Positions 1 through 7,896 of a stretch of DNA of 34,397 nucleotides are shown piece by piece (the first letter of the stretch is position 1; each line of letters begins with the position of its first letter). Below the pieces are notes generated by a model. That model made no database searches. It worked only from the letters and a program-made list of their open reading frames with translations, and was not told the origin of the DNA. This stretch comes from Methylotenera sp. (GTDB lineage Bacteria; Pseudomonadota; Gammaproteobacteria; Burkholderiales; Methylophilaceae). The position numbers and the translations under genes are program-made. The stretch covers positions 1-34,397 of the forward strand of contig JAHRYP010000026.1 in assembly GCA_020622105.1 (NCBI GenBank). Direction: 5' to 3'.

Positions 1-63
1 AGACACATAAAGCTTCTAGATATTTCTAGCACTGCCGTAACTCAAATACGCGCTATTAAATAG
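1..63 (+). CDS. C-terminal tail of an unidentified plus-strand gene (partial)
   Basis: Frame 1 is open from the window edge and ends at a TAG at 61-63, giving 20 residues that finish LDISSTAVTQIRAIK. The stop is followed at once by a strong intrinsic terminator, which is the main support for this being a real gene end. The segment is too short to identify. The ISST string loosely recalls the end of nicotinate-nucleotide adenylyltransferase, but the expected downstream residues are absent, so no name is given. Its 5' part lies outside the window. Confidence 0.3.
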   Translation, partial: RHIKLLDISSTAVTQIRAIK

Positions 64-99
64 CAAATAAAAACAGCCCTAATGGGCTGTTTTTATTTG
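64..99. terminator. Strong bidirectional intrinsic terminator
   Basis: A 16-bp perfect stem (64-79 pairs with 84-99) has a TAAT loop. The GC-rich top (CAGCCC/GGGCTG) is flanked by an A-run on one side and a T-run on the other, so it can work in both directions. It sits between two convergent reading frames: the plus-strand tail ending at 63 and the minus-strand gene ending at 127. Confidence 0.85.
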
Positions 100-126
100 A
101 GAGATTACTAATGAAAGTGGAGATTA

Positions 127-507
127 TTATCGATTATTAAAAAAAGCGATATTCATCACTTTGTCATTCACCAATGTCACTTCAGTTTCTTTGTATGTAC
201 GTTTTGGATCATACTTTACGATATTTTTGTAGTACCACATCTCTACTTTAACCGGCTTGGATTTTTTTTCATCAGCGCCGGCTTTGAGCAACATGGTATT
301 TGCACCAGCTGGCTTAACTGAAAGCTCTTTTTTGAAAGGCTGACCTAATTTGTCGGCAACTACTTTCTTGGATTTTCCGCTGAATGCATTTAGAAACTCG
401 TCTTCAGTGTAAGTCTTTTTAGGTGGCGCTGCGTTCGCAATCGAAACTGTGGCGAATATACAGGCTGCCATCACAAAGCTTAATAATTTTTTTACTGTAA
501 GTTGCAT
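127..507 (-). CDS. Small secreted protein of unknown function
   Basis: The protein is 126 aa. An upstream in-frame TTG at 519 is possible, but the GGAG that would fall inside that extension is better read as the ribosome binding site of the ATG at 507. Residues 1 to about 26 form a classical Sec signal peptide: a KK pair, a hydrophobic core (LLSFVMAACIFATVSI) and an ANA|APP cleavage site. The mature part is lysine-rich with a VVADKLGQPFKKE segment and a later VEMWYYK. A glycine-proline turn followed by an aromatic strand of this kind is seen in small periplasmic BamE/SmpA-like domains, but this is only a resemblance. There is no lipobox cysteine. The gene stands alone between a terminator and a repeat element. 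I do not recognise a named family. Confidence 0.75.
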   Translation of the reverse strand: MQLTVKKLLSFVMAACIFATVSIANAAPPKKTYTEDEFLNAFSGKSKKVVADKLGQPFKKELSVKPAGANTMLLKAGADEKKSKPVKVEMWYYKNIVKYDPKRTYKETEVTLVNDKVMNIAFFNNR

Positions 508-550
508 CTTTATCTCCAAAATTTAGCCTTCCATTATCTCATTTATTAAG

Positions 551-692
551 CAAACACGGAATAAGTCGCCAAGCGAGATAAAATGCAAGGCGCACGTAAC
601 GCAGAAACCGAGATAATATGCGGTATACAGCGGGGTTGCGAGTGCCGCACAATCCAGTCATTTGATCGCGAAGGCACTTATTCAGTGTGTTC
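551..692. repeat. 142-bp foldback repeat, MITE-like intergenic element
   Basis: The two ends are imperfect inverted copies: CAAACACGGAATAAGTCGCC at 551-570 and, reading the other strand from 692, GAACACACTGAATAAGTGCC. The similarity continues inward: a GCGA...AAATG...GCG pattern occurs in both arms and the centre is a near-palindrome around GTATAC, so the whole element could fold on itself. TTAAG flanks both sides (546-550 and 693-697), which could be a 5-bp target duplication, although another TTAAG occurs nearby at 718-722. No coding capacity is seen. It separates the secreted orphan gene from the metallo-hydrolase gene. Confidence 0.6.
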
Positions 693-730
693 TTAAGCCC
701 TAAGCATAACGCCTGACTTAAGGTTATCGT

Positions 731-1498
731 TTACATGGTTAGCCTTAATTTTAAGCCATCATAGCCAACCAGAACATTTTCCGGCAACTCTGAACTTAAT
801 TTGCTGTATTCCATATCATGGGTCATGTGTATTAAATAAGTTTTCTTGGCTGCAATCTGACCTGCATACGCCAAGCTTTGTTCCAGATTAATATGGCTAT
901 AGTGCGTTTCGTATCTCAAGCAATCCAATAGCAATACATCCAGATTTCTTAACAAATCAAACGACGATTCAGGGATTTTTGAAGCATCCGTGATATAGGC
1001 GATATTGCCGATTCTATAGCCAAAAATATCACTGTTGCCATGCTTGATCGGAATTGGCGTAATCAATTGATCAAATAAAGAAAATGGCGTTGTTACAGGA
1101 TTTACTTTCAGTATGGGTAAATCCCAGAAATTACCAGCCTCGCGCAAGGTGTAGCCGAATTTATCTGCGATATGCTTCATAGCTTCGGGACTGCCATATA
1201 AAGGTATCTGGCTGCGCTGAATCTGGCAGAATGACCTTAAGTCATCTATGCCATGCAAGTGGTCTGCGTGCGTATGTGTATATAGCACAGCATCAACCTG
1301 TGTGAGCCCTTCTCTTAAAGCCTGTTGGCGTAAATCCGGACCTGTATCAATCAATATGACTTTGCCGTTATCAAGCTCAATCACACTGGAGCAACGCGTT
1401 CTATGGTTTTTTTTATCAGTAGATTTACAAGTGCCACATTGGCAGCCAATCATAGGCGTACCTGCGCTTGAACCTACCCCCAGCATGGTCAGTTGCAT
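731..1498 (-). CDS. PhnP-like metallo-beta-lactamase-fold phosphodiesterase/hydrolase
   Basis: The protein is 255 aa. The N-terminus has GVGSSAGTP, then a cysteine cluster (C19, C21, C24) like the structural zinc site of PhnP-type enzymes, then DTGPDLRQQ and the metal-binding HTHADH motif at residues 75-80 followed by HGIDDL. A late IHMTHDM supplies another histidine pair, and an aspartate occurs in AYITDAS. The family hydrolyses phosphodiesters such as cyclic phosphates. No phn gene is nearby, so a phosphonate role is not supported and the substrate is unknown. The gene lies 24 bp after tatD and is the probable last gene of the pabC-mltG-tmk-holB-pilZ-tatD transcript. No strong terminator was seen downstream. 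Confidence 0.85.
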   Translation of the reverse strand: MQLTMLGVGSSAGTPMIGCQCGTCKSTDKKNHRTRCSSVIELDNGKVILIDTGPDLRQQALREGLTQVDAVLYTHTHADHLHGIDDLRSFCQIQRSQIPLYGSPEAMKHIADKFGYTLREAGNFWDLPILKVNPVTTPFSLFDQLITPIPIKHGNSDIFGYRIGNIAYITDASKIPESSFDLLRNLDVLLLDCLRYETHYSHINLEQSLAYAGQIAAKKTYLIHMTHDMEYSKLSSELPENVLVGYDGLKLRLTM

Positions 1499-1522
1499 GC
1501 AGTATTGCCTTGTAATGAAAGT

Positions 1523-2293
1523 TTAAGGATTAGCATGCTTGAACAAACGAAAGAAGTTTTGTGTACTTGCTGCAGTAACTTCTTCCAAAGTAATTTCGCG
1601 CAGTCTCGCTATTTCTTCTGCTACATATTTAACATAGCTGGGTTGATTCGTTTTTCCACGATACGGAATAGGTGCCAGATAGGGTGAGTCAGTTTCTACT
1701 AAAAGCCTATCCAGCGGGACTTGTTTCGCTACGTCTTTAATCGTTGCTGCATTTTTGAACGTAACAATACCTGAGAATGATATATAAAAGCCAAGACCTA
1801 TTGCCTGCATCGCCACATCGAGGCTCTCTGTAAAGCAGTGCATAACACCGCCTACCTGCTGTGCATTTTCTTCGCGCATGATGCGTAACGTATCCTCTGC
1901 TGCGCTACGCGTATGAATAACTAGCGGCTTTCCGCAGGCTATTGCTGCGCGTATGTGATTGCGAAAACGGGCACGCTGCCACTCCAGGTCGCCAGTCAGC
2001 CTGAAATAGTCCAGACCGGTTTCACCGATTGCAATTACTTTAGGATGATTTGCCAGCTTTATCAATTCTTCAACGCTTGGTTCGTCAATATCCTCATAAT
2101 CAGGATGAACGCCTACAGACGCAAAGAAATTCTCGTTATTTTCCGCAAGTGCCAGCACTTGGGGGAAATCAGGCAAGGTTACCGAAATACAAAGGGCGTG
2201 CCCTACTCCGTTATCCAGCATCGATTGCTTGATAGCGGGTAAGTTGGCGGCGAGTTCGGGGAAATTTAAATGGCAGTGCGAATCAACAAGCAT
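1523..2293 (-). CDS. tatD: TatD-family metal-dependent DNase (YcfH type)
   Basis: The protein is 256 aa, normal for the family. It starts MLVDSHCHLN with the first metal-binding HxH at H6/H8. Further family motifs follow in order: SVGVHPDYED, AIGETGLDYF, PLVIHTRSA, GVMHCFTES and LVETDSPYLAP. Together these form the TIM-barrel metal site of TatD/YcfH hydrolases, which have 3'-5' exonuclease or deoxyribonuclease activity. The position after holB and pilZ matches ycfH of E. coli and Pseudomonas, hence the YcfH assignment rather than true TatD of the Tat operon. No clear Shine-Dalgarno precedes the ATG, consistent with translational coupling within the transcript. Confidence 0.93.
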   Translation of the reverse strand: MLVDSHCHLNFPELAANLPAIKQSMLDNGVGHALCISVTLPDFPQVLALAENNENFFASVGVHPDYEDIDEPSVEELIKLANHPKVIAIGETGLDYFRLTGDLEWQRARFRNHIRAAIACGKPLVIHTRSAAEDTLRIMREENAQQVGGVMHCFTESLDVAMQAIGLGFYISFSGIVTFKNAATIKDVAKQVPLDRLLVETDSPYLAPIPYRGKTNQPSYVKYVAEEIARLREITLEEVTAASTQNFFRLFKHANP

Positions 2294-2308
2294 ATGAATT
2301 TATAAATA

Positions 2309-2686
2309 TTACATTGTATGTGTAGGTCGTGAAGATCTCAGTACGTTCCCTAAAAGGGCTTCAATTTTATTACGGGCTTCCTGCCCACCGTTTTTTTCAC
2401 TGAACTGCACCCCTATCCCCTGAGGTTTATTGCCTTGGGTAGCTGGAGTAATCCAGACCACATGGCCTACAACTTTAAGTTTAACCGGGTCATCCAGCAA
2501 ACTTAATAGCATAAAAACTTCCTCACCCATTTTGAACGGTTTATTTGTCGGAATAAACAAGCCCCCACCGGCTAAAAATGGCATGTAAGCTGCATACAGT
2601 GCAACCTTTTCTTTAATCGCAAGTGAAAGTACTCCAGGTTTCAGATTACCTATTATTTTGCTATCGTCTTGTATATCTTCAGCCAT
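2309..2686 (-). CDS. pilZ: Type IV pilus-type PilZ domain protein
   Basis: The protein is 125 aa, essentially a single PilZ beta-barrel domain. It lacks the N-terminal RxxxR and the D/NxSxxG cyclic-di-GMP contacts; the equivalent stretch reads FLAGGGLFIPT. This is the pattern of the original PilZ of Pseudomonas and Xanthomonas, which acts in type IV pilus assembly through partner proteins and does not bind cyclic-di-GMP. The context holB-pilZ-tatD is the classic location of that gene. The strands VFMLLSLLDDPVKLKVVGHVVWI and GIGVQFSE follow as expected. It is separated from tatD by 15 bp and from holB by 48 bp. No pilus structural genes occur in the window. Confidence 0.9.
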   Translation of the reverse strand: MAEDIQDDSKIIGNLKPGVLSLAIKEKVALYAAYMPFLAGGGLFIPTNKPFKMGEEVFMLLSLLDDPVKLKVVGHVVWITPATQGNKPQGIGVQFSEKNGGQEARNKIEALLGNVLRSSRPTHTM

Positions 2687-2734
2687 ATTTATGTAACTTT
2701 TTAATTAAAGTAAGTTAAACAGATTTAGTAAATA

Positions 2735-3745
2735 TCACGATTGAAAAACCTTTGTGTATTCAACCAGCAAGCTTTCCATTTGCAGTTCATGATTTAACGG
2801 GTGTGTTGCCAACTTGCGAAGTTCGTTAGTTTTCTTCTGTAAATCAAATAGCCGACCTAAGTTTACCTTTTCTGCCAGTGCTTGCAAAGCTCGAGCATAC
2901 TGTAAGTGATATCGTGCCTGCTGACCGAGTTTTACAGTAACAATATCATATAACCATTTCTGCACTGCAATTACGCCAGTTTCTACTGAATTAGCAATAA
3001 CGATAGACGCGGCTACCTGCGGTTCCATCTTCCGACCTAATGCAAGATGCTTCCATATTTCGGATAGCTGGTCGAACTGTGCTTGCTCAGACAAAACCTT
3101 GATAGGAGAACCCTCAAGATAAGCCAGCTGCTGCTCAGGATTCGGTACCCCTTTTATGTTAAGCCATGCCAGTGCCTGCACTTGATCCGGTACCGGCATA
3201 TTCACTTTCTGGCATCTGCTGAGTATGGTTGGCAGCAAGCGCTGTAGCTGGTGAGCGACTAAAATAAAAATCACTCCAGGAGCCGGCTCTTCAAGCATTT
3301 TGAGTAATGCATTAGCGGAAGCTTGATTCAATGCCTCAGCAGGATTAATCAGTACAATTCTTAACCCGCTGGTTTGATGGCTGGATAAACTCAGAAAATC
3401 ACTTAACTCCCGAATCTGTGCGACAGAAATCTGGGTTTTCTTTTTGGTTTTCTTTGCGACTGGTGCGTCTTCATCTGGGCTTGACTCCTGCTCAGGGCTG
3501 ATTAAACGGAAATCTGGGTGGCTTTCATCATCAAACCAATGGCAGCTAGGACATTTATCGCATGCATGTCCGTTGCCATCAGTATTCGGGCATAGCAAAG
3601 CTTTGCTGAAATTAAGCGCAAAATCGTACTTACCAATCCCAGCCCGCCCATGCATTAAAAATGCATGATGCAGCTTCTGGCGGCCTTGATTCAGGTTCTG
3701 CCATAGCTTTTTTTGCCAAGGGTAAACTTCAGTATATTTAGTCAT
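2735..3745 (-). CDS. holB: DNA polymerase III subunit delta'
   Basis: The protein is 336 aa, normal length. It is an AAA+ clamp-loader subunit that joins delta and the tau/gamma subunits to load the sliding clamp. Visible features are a P-loop-like GRAGIGKYD at residues 33-41, a zinc-binding cysteine set (C52, C62, C65, C68), a sensor-like NALLKMLEEPAPGVIFIL at about 145-162 and TILSRCQK at 173-180. Between the zinc module and VAQIREL lies a charged linker at about residues 84-104 with acidic (SSPDEDAP) and lysine-rich (KKTKKKT) halves, probably a flexible insertion. tmk lies 5 bp upstream, the usual order. The start MTKYTEVYPWQ fits family N-termini. Confidence 0.93.
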   Translation of the reverse strand: MTKYTEVYPWQKKLWQNLNQGRQKLHHAFLMHGRAGIGKYDFALNFSKALLCPNTDGNGHACDKCPSCHWFDDESHPDFRLISPEQESSPDEDAPVAKKTKKKTQISVAQIRELSDFLSLSSHQTSGLRIVLINPAEALNQASANALLKMLEEPAPGVIFILVAHQLQRLLPTILSRCQKVNMPVPDQVQALAWLNIKGVPNPEQQLAYLEGSPIKVLSEQAQFDQLSEIWKHLALGRKMEPQVAASIVIANSVETGVIAVQKWLYDIVTVKLGQQARYHLQYARALQALAEKVNLGRLFDLQKKTNELRKLATHPLNHELQMESLLVEYTKVFQS

Positions 3746-3750
3746 ATAAA

Positions 3751-4356
3751 TTAGATAGTTGCAATGATATCTTTAACTGCTTTAGCAACTTCTTCTAATG
3801 ACTTGCTGCCATCAATCACTCTGAATCTTTGCGGGTTTTTACGCGCCCGCTCCAGATAAGCATTACGAATTCTTGTGAAGAAATCTGCCGATTCACGCTC
3901 AAATTTATCCGGGCTGCGTGCCCCAGCAAGCCTTGCTATACTGACTTCAACCGGCACATCAAATAAAAGCGTAATATCCGGCTGCAAATCCTCTTGCACC
4001 CATTGTTCCAGTATTTCTACTTTATTAGCTGGCACCCCTTTTGCGCCGCTTTGATAGGCGAAAGTAGCGTCTGTAAAGCGATCTGAAAGTACATAGGCAC
4101 CTCTTTCCAGCGCTGGCGCAATCACATTGGCGATATGCTCACGCCGTGCCGCAAACATCAGTAAGGTTTCAGTTTCAGCGTGCATGGCTTCGTGCAGCAA
4201 CAATTCGCGTAAACGCTCACCTAAAGGCGTGCCACCCGGTTCGCGTGTCGATATTACTTCACGTCCGCGGGCTTTAAGCATTTCAATAATGCTTGGAATG
4301 TGCGTACTTTTCCCCGCACCGTCCATACCTTCTAATGTAATAAATTTTGCTGTCAT
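3751..4356 (-). CDS. tmk: Thymidylate kinase
   Basis: The protein is 201 aa, normal length. It phosphorylates dTMP to dTDP with ATP for DNA precursor supply. The P-loop GMDGAGKST is at residues 10-18, the nucleotide-binding TREPGGTPLGERLR follows, the DR motif is in LSDRFTDATFAYQ, and the lid region is in RLAGARSPDKFERES. The start ATG begins MTAKFITLEG. The gene is packed 4 bp after mltG and 5 bp before holB, so co-translation within the pabC-mltG-tmk-holB run is expected. Nothing unusual is seen. Confidence 0.96.
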   Translation of the reverse strand: MTAKFITLEGMDGAGKSTHIPSIIEMLKARGREVISTREPGGTPLGERLRELLLHEAMHAETETLLMFAARREHIANVIAPALERGAYVLSDRFTDATFAYQSGAKGVPANKVEILEQWVQEDLQPDITLLFDVPVEVSIARLAGARSPDKFERESADFFTRIRNAYLERARKNPQRFRVIDGSKSLEEVAKAVKDIIATI

Positions 4357-4360
4357 GGAT

Positions 4361-5356
4361 TTACTTTTTTAACTGATATTTAACAACTGCGCGATTATGC
4401 TCAGCCAGGTTATTGGAAAATGTATGGCTGCCATCGCCTTTGCCTACGAAATAAAGTGCTTTAGTTTCTGCCGGGTGCAAGGCAGCTTCAATTGCCGCCA
4501 GACCTGGCATGGCAATTGGTGTTGGCGGTAAGCCGCTGCGCGTGTAAGTGTTGTAAGGCGTATCAATTGACAGGTCTTTCTTACGGATGTTGCCATCAAA
4601 CCTTAAACCCATGCCGTAAATGACCGTGGGGTCCGTCTGCAGCCGCATGCCTAATCGCAGTCGATTAACAAAAACACCAGCTATCATTGGCCGCTCGCTG
4701 GCTTTACCGGTCTCTTTTTCAATAATGGATGCCATCACCAAGGCTTGATAGCTATTTTTATAGGGCAAATTCGGTTCCCTGCCCTGCCAAGCTTTCTCTA
4801 ACTTCAATTGCATCGCGTTATAACTGATTTTAAGTAGCTCGATATCCAGAGTGTTGCGGTCAAAATAGAAGGTATCTGGGAAGAACAATCCTTCTGCCAC
4901 ACTATATTTTGAACCAACTAACTTTAGAATCTCTGCCTCAGACAAGCCACCTATGCTTTGCTTAACGGCATCGTTAACAGCCAGCTTCTGCCGCATCTGT
5001 TCAAACGTACGCCCCTCAATGAAAGTAATACTGCCTTGCGTGGTTTTGCCATGGTTTAATGACAACAACAGCTGATAAGGTGAAATGTTTTTATTAAGCG
5101 TATAGCTGCCGGCTTGCAGGTATTGCTCTTTATGCAGCAGCTTGGCAAGGACGATAAATCGCCAGGGTTCTTTTAATACGCCCTGTGCAACTAACTGATT
5201 CGCTATACTCCTAAGGCCACTCTTAGGCTGTATAGAGATCTCCTGGCTACTGGGCTGAAGTTTCAGGGGTGCAATTGCATAATAAACTAGCCATCCACCG
5301 ACCAATAAAGCACTTATTATGGATAGCACTATCCATTTCTTTATGTGTTTAATCAT
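4361..5356 (-). CDS. mltG: Endolytic murein transglycosylase MltG (YceG)
   Basis: From the ATG at 5356 the protein is 331 aa; a TTG at 5362 would add two residues and neither has a strong ribosome binding site. A single N-terminal membrane segment (WIVLSIISALLVGGWLVYYA) anchors the enzyme in the inner membrane with the bulk in the periplasm. A LysM-like subdomain (SIANQLVAQGVL) is followed by the YceG catalytic domain with TFIEGRTFEQ, AEGLFFPDTFYF and the glutamate motif SIIEKETG at about residues 210-217. The GLPPTPIAMPG signature follows. MltG cleaves nascent glycan strands and sets their length. It overlaps the end of pabC by 8 bp (ATGATTAA), which suggests translational coupling. Confidence 0.94.
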   Translation of the reverse strand: MIKHIKKWIVLSIISALLVGGWLVYYAIAPLKLQPSSQEISIQPKSGLRSIANQLVAQGVLKEPWRFIVLAKLLHKEQYLQAGSYTLNKNISPYQLLLSLNHGKTTQGSITFIEGRTFEQMRQKLAVNDAVKQSIGGLSEAEILKLVGSKYSVAEGLFFPDTFYFDRNTLDIELLKISYNAMQLKLEKAWQGREPNLPYKNSYQALVMASIIEKETGKASERPMIAGVFVNRLRLGMRLQTDPTVIYGMGLRFDGNIRKKDLSIDTPYNTYTRSGLPPTPIAMPGLAAIEAALHPAETKALYFVGKGDGSHTFSNNLAEHNRAVVKYQLKK

Positions 5357-6185
5357 TTGCAACTACAGCTCTTATTTTTACAGCCAAATCTTGTTGTGGC
5401 CAAGTTTTATTATTGATTTGAATGACCTGAAAGGCACCAAATAGACTGTTACAGATGATGATTTCATCCGCTTGCAGTATCTGCGCTAACGTTAGTGACT
5501 TAACCCCAACATTTAAACCTAGTACGCCGCCTAAACCGAGTATACGCTGCCGTGTAATGCCAGACACACCACACAAGCTTAAATCTGGAGTAAGTAACTC
5601 ACTGCCAAACCTTGCAAATACATTGCTCATTGTGCATTCAATTACGTTGCCTGCCTGATCTAATAGCAAGCCGTCAAATATGAATTCTTCGCGCCACTCC
5701 ATACGTGCCAGCACATTTTCAAGGCGATTTAAATGTTTAATACCGGCAAGTTTTGGCTGTGCTGCCAGTTTAATATCGCAGACGTGCAGTTGCACGCCTT
5801 TGTCATAATTAGATTCAGCATACTGCGGTAAGCTGGACTTGATGACCACTCTGGTAGGAACGGTGATCACAGGAGGTGCATAACCTCTTTCACCTTCACC
5901 GCGCGTGATAATAATTTTAGCTACCTGCGTCAGATCTTCAGAAAAAAGCTCTTTTTCAAACAATTTCTGCAGGTCTCCCATCAGTAATTCTGCGCTTGGG
6001 CAGACTATGCCGATAGCTGCACAATCAGCCACCAGTTTCTGGTAATGAAATGGCCAGCTTACAGGTAAGCCATTACGTATTTTCATGGTGCGAAAAACAC
6101 CGTCGCCATAAGAGAAGCCTCGATCAAAGACTGATATTGCCTGATCAAAGCTGCCGTCGATGAGATATGAATGATTGCGTAGCAT
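5349..6185 (-). CDS. pabC: Aminodeoxychorismate lyase
   Basis: The protein is 278 aa, a fold-type IV PLP enzyme of the branched-chain aminotransferase superfamily. It converts 4-amino-4-deoxychorismate to p-aminobenzoate for folate synthesis. The N-terminal DRGFSYGDGVFRTM is the family hallmark, the PLP lysine lies in IKHLNRLENVLAR, and the cofactor phosphate-binding segments ECTMSNVFA and GVSGITRQRIL follow. Neighbours match E. coli: fabF upstream and mltG overlapping downstream. A terminator lies between fabF and this gene, so pabC probably begins a separate transcript or is reached by read-through. The ribosome binding site is weak. Confidence 0.92.
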   Translation of the reverse strand: MLRNHSYLIDGSFDQAISVFDRGFSYGDGVFRTMKIRNGLPVSWPFHYQKLVADCAAIGIVCPSAELLMGDLQKLFEKELFSEDLTQVAKIIITRGEGERGYAPPVITVPTRVVIKSSLPQYAESNYDKGVQLHVCDIKLAAQPKLAGIKHLNRLENVLARMEWREEFIFDGLLLDQAGNVIECTMSNVFARFGSELLTPDLSLCGVSGITRQRILGLGGVLGLNVGVKSLTLAQILQADEIIICNSLFGAFQVIQINNKTWPQQDLAVKIRAVVAND

Positions 6186-6234
6186 AGCCGTAATTAAACC
6201 ATAGCATCCGCAAATTCACTACAAAAGACAGCAA

Positions 6235-6269
6235 CAAAAAAGCCCGCAATGGTTATTTTGCGGGCTTTT
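6235..6269 (-). terminator. Intrinsic terminator after fabF
   Basis: A 12-bp perfect stem (6238-6249 pairs with 6258-6269) with GCCCGC/GCGGGC in the top and an 8-nt loop is followed on the minus strand by a T-run. It lies 28 bp past the fabF stop and 50 bp before pabC, so it probably ends most transcripts of the fab cluster. Confidence 0.88.
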
Positions 6270-6296
6270 CTAATTGTCTAAAAGTAATATTTGATA

Positions 6297-7529
6297 TTAA
6301 ACTTTTTTAAACACCAGACTACCGTTAGTACCGCCGAAACCGAAGTTGTTTTTCAATGCATATTCAATTTTCATATCGCGCGCTGTATTCGCACAGAAAT
6401 CCAGATCACATTCCGGATCCTGATTGAAAATATTGATGGTAGGCGGAGACACCTGATGATGAATGGATAACACTGTAAATACAGACTCCAAACCACCGGC
6501 ACCGCCCAACAAATGACCAGTCATCGATTTGGTAGAATTAACTACCAAGTTATAGGCATGATCACCGAATGCTGCCTTGATAGCGTTGGTTTCGTTGGCA
6601 TCACCTAATGGTGTAGAAGTGCCATGCGCATTTACAAACTGTACTTGTTCCGGATTAATGCCTGCATTGTTCATTGCATTGCGCATTGAGCGACGCGGGC
6701 CGTCCATATTAGGTGCAGTCATGTGGTAAGCATCAGCACTCATGCCATAGCCAGTTAGCTCGGCATAGATTTTTGCACCACGTTTTTTAGCATGCTCATA
6801 TTCTTCAAGCACCAGTACGCCTGCACCCTCACCGATAACAAAGCCGTCACGGTCTTTATCCCATGGGCGGCTTGCCGTCGCAGGGTCATCATTACGTGTT
6901 GATAACGCACGTGAGGCAGCAAAACCGCCTACGCTCAGGCGTGTAATCGCAGCTTCTGCACCGCCAGCAATCATCACATCAGCATCACCGTATTCAATCA
7001 TACGTGAAGCATCACCAATAGAGTGCGTACCCGTTGTACACGCCGTTACAATCGCAACATTCGGGCCTTTAAACCCAAATATGATGGATAAATTACCGGA
7101 AATCATGTTAATGATAGTACCAGGAATGAAGAACGGCGAAATCTTGCGTGGACCTGATGCCTGATAGAGTATGTCTGTGTCTTCGATCAGCTGCATACCA
7201 CCAATGCCAGAGCCGATGGAAACGCCAATGCGCTCAGCATTTTCTTCGGTTGCAACAATACCGGAATCTTTAACGGCCTCGATAGCAGCTGCCAAGCCAT
7301 ATTGAATGAAAGTATCCATGCGTCTGGCATCTTTAGCTGGAATGAAATCTTCAGCATTAAAGTCTTTTACTTCACCGGCAATGGTTGAAGCAAATGCACT
7401 TGCATCAAATTTAGTGATTTGTGCAATGCCGGATTTACCAGCAATAAGATTATCCCAAGCAGTTTTTACACCGATTCCTACAGGTGAAACAACGCCAAGA
7501 CCCGTGACGACAACTCTACGTTTAGACAT
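6297..7529 (-). CDS. fabF: 3-oxoacyl-[acyl-carrier-protein] synthase II
   Basis: The start at ATG 7529 gives [12 protein letters not shown] and 410 aa. A longer open frame adds 14 hydrophobic residues encoded by the terminator-bearing intergenic region and is rejected. The thiolase-fold condensing enzyme elongates acyl-ACP with malonyl-ACP in type II fatty-acid synthesis. The catalytic triad is visible as C164 (VTACTTG), H302 (NAHGTSTP) and H339 ([11 protein letters not shown]), close to the E. coli numbering. The glycine-rich end [11 protein letters not shown] is intact. acpP lies 84 bp upstream with a terminator-like hairpin between, so fabF is probably made at a lower level than acpP. Confidence 0.97.
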   Translation of the reverse strand: MSKRRVVVTGLGVVSPVGIGVKTAWDNLIAGKSGIAQITKFDASAFASTIAGEVKDFNAEDFIPAKDARRMDTFIQYGLAAAIEAVKDSGIVATEENAERIGVSIGSGIGGMQLIEDTDILYQASGPRKISPFFIPGTIINMISGNLSIIFGFKGPNVAIVTACTTGTHSIGDASRMIEYGDADVMIAGGAEAAITRLSVGGFAASRALSTRNDDPATASRPWDKDRDGFVIGEGAGVLVLEEYEHAKKRGAKIYAELTGYGMSADAYHMTAPNMDGPRRSMRNAMNNAGINPEQVQFVNAHGTSTPLGDANETNAIKAAFGDHAYNLVVNSTKSMTGHLLGGAGGLESVFTVLSIHHQVSPPTINIFNQDPECDLDFCANTARDMKIEYALKNNFGFGGTNGSLVFKKV

Positions 7530-7562
7530 AAGAAAAGTCTCGAAGACAAGGATTAAGAAACA

Positions 7563-7603
7563 AAAAGGCAAAAAGCAGTAAGCCCATGCAGGGCTTACTG
7601 CTT
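7563..7603 (-). terminator. Terminator/attenuator hairpin between acpP and fabF
   Basis: A 13-bp perfect inverted repeat (7573-7585 with 7591-7603, loop ATGCA) begins 11 bp past the acpP stop. On the minus strand it is followed by TTTTTGCCTTTTTG, a split U-tract. fabF immediately follows in the same direction, so partial termination would leave acpP in excess of fabF. The degree of read-through cannot be judged from sequence. Confidence 0.8.
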
Positions 7604-7613
7604 AAATTTGAAT

Positions 7614-7850
7614 TTATTTGAGGTTAGTATTGATGTAATCAATCGCTAATTGAACTGTAGTGATTTTTTCTGCTTCTTCATCAGGAATTTCGCAGTCAAA
7701 CTCTTCTTCTAACGCCATTACCAACTCTACTGTATCCAGTGAGTCAGCTCCCAAATCATCTACAAATGATGATGCATTTTTTACATCAGCCTCATTTGCA
7801 CCTAGTTGTTCAGCAACAATTTTTTTAACGCGTTGTTCGATGTCAGACAT
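7614..7850 (-). CDS. acpP: Acyl carrier protein
   Basis: The protein is 78 aa, the standard length, acidic and helical. The phosphopantetheine attachment serine is S37 in [13 protein letters not shown]. It carries acyl intermediates for the Fab enzymes encoded around it and donates hydroxyacyl chains to LpxA and LpxD, whose genes lie in the second cluster of this window. A good AAAGGGG ribosome binding site stands 8 nt before the ATG. The 128-bp gap after fabG carries a candidate promoter, and a hairpin lies just downstream, both consistent with the high, separately set expression usual for acpP. Confidence 0.98.
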   Translation of the reverse strand: MSDIEQRVKKIVAEQLGANEADVKNASSFVDDLGADSLDTVELVMALEEEFDCEIPDEEAEKITTVQLAIDYINTNLK

Positions 7851-7896
7851 CTAATTACCCCTTTAATAAAAAATAGCTTGATTCAGCTAAGTCAGT

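Noticed and set aside
1-63. Identification of the first reading-frame tail as nadD
   Set aside because: Only an ISST string is similar; the conserved residues that follow it in NadD are absent and the frame stops after 20 residues.
731-1498. A phosphonate-utilisation (phnP) assignment for the metallo-hydrolase
   Set aside because: The fold and cysteine cluster fit PhnP-like proteins, but no phn genes are present, so only the family is named.
2309-2686. Cyclic-di-GMP receptor role for the PilZ protein
   Set aside because: The RxxxR and D/NxSxxG ligand residues are missing.
7530-7571. N-terminal extension of FabF by 14 hydrophobic residues
   Set aside because: The extension is encoded by the intergenic region downstream of the hairpin, resembles no FabF N-terminus, and ATG 7529 gives the expected [12 protein letters not shown].
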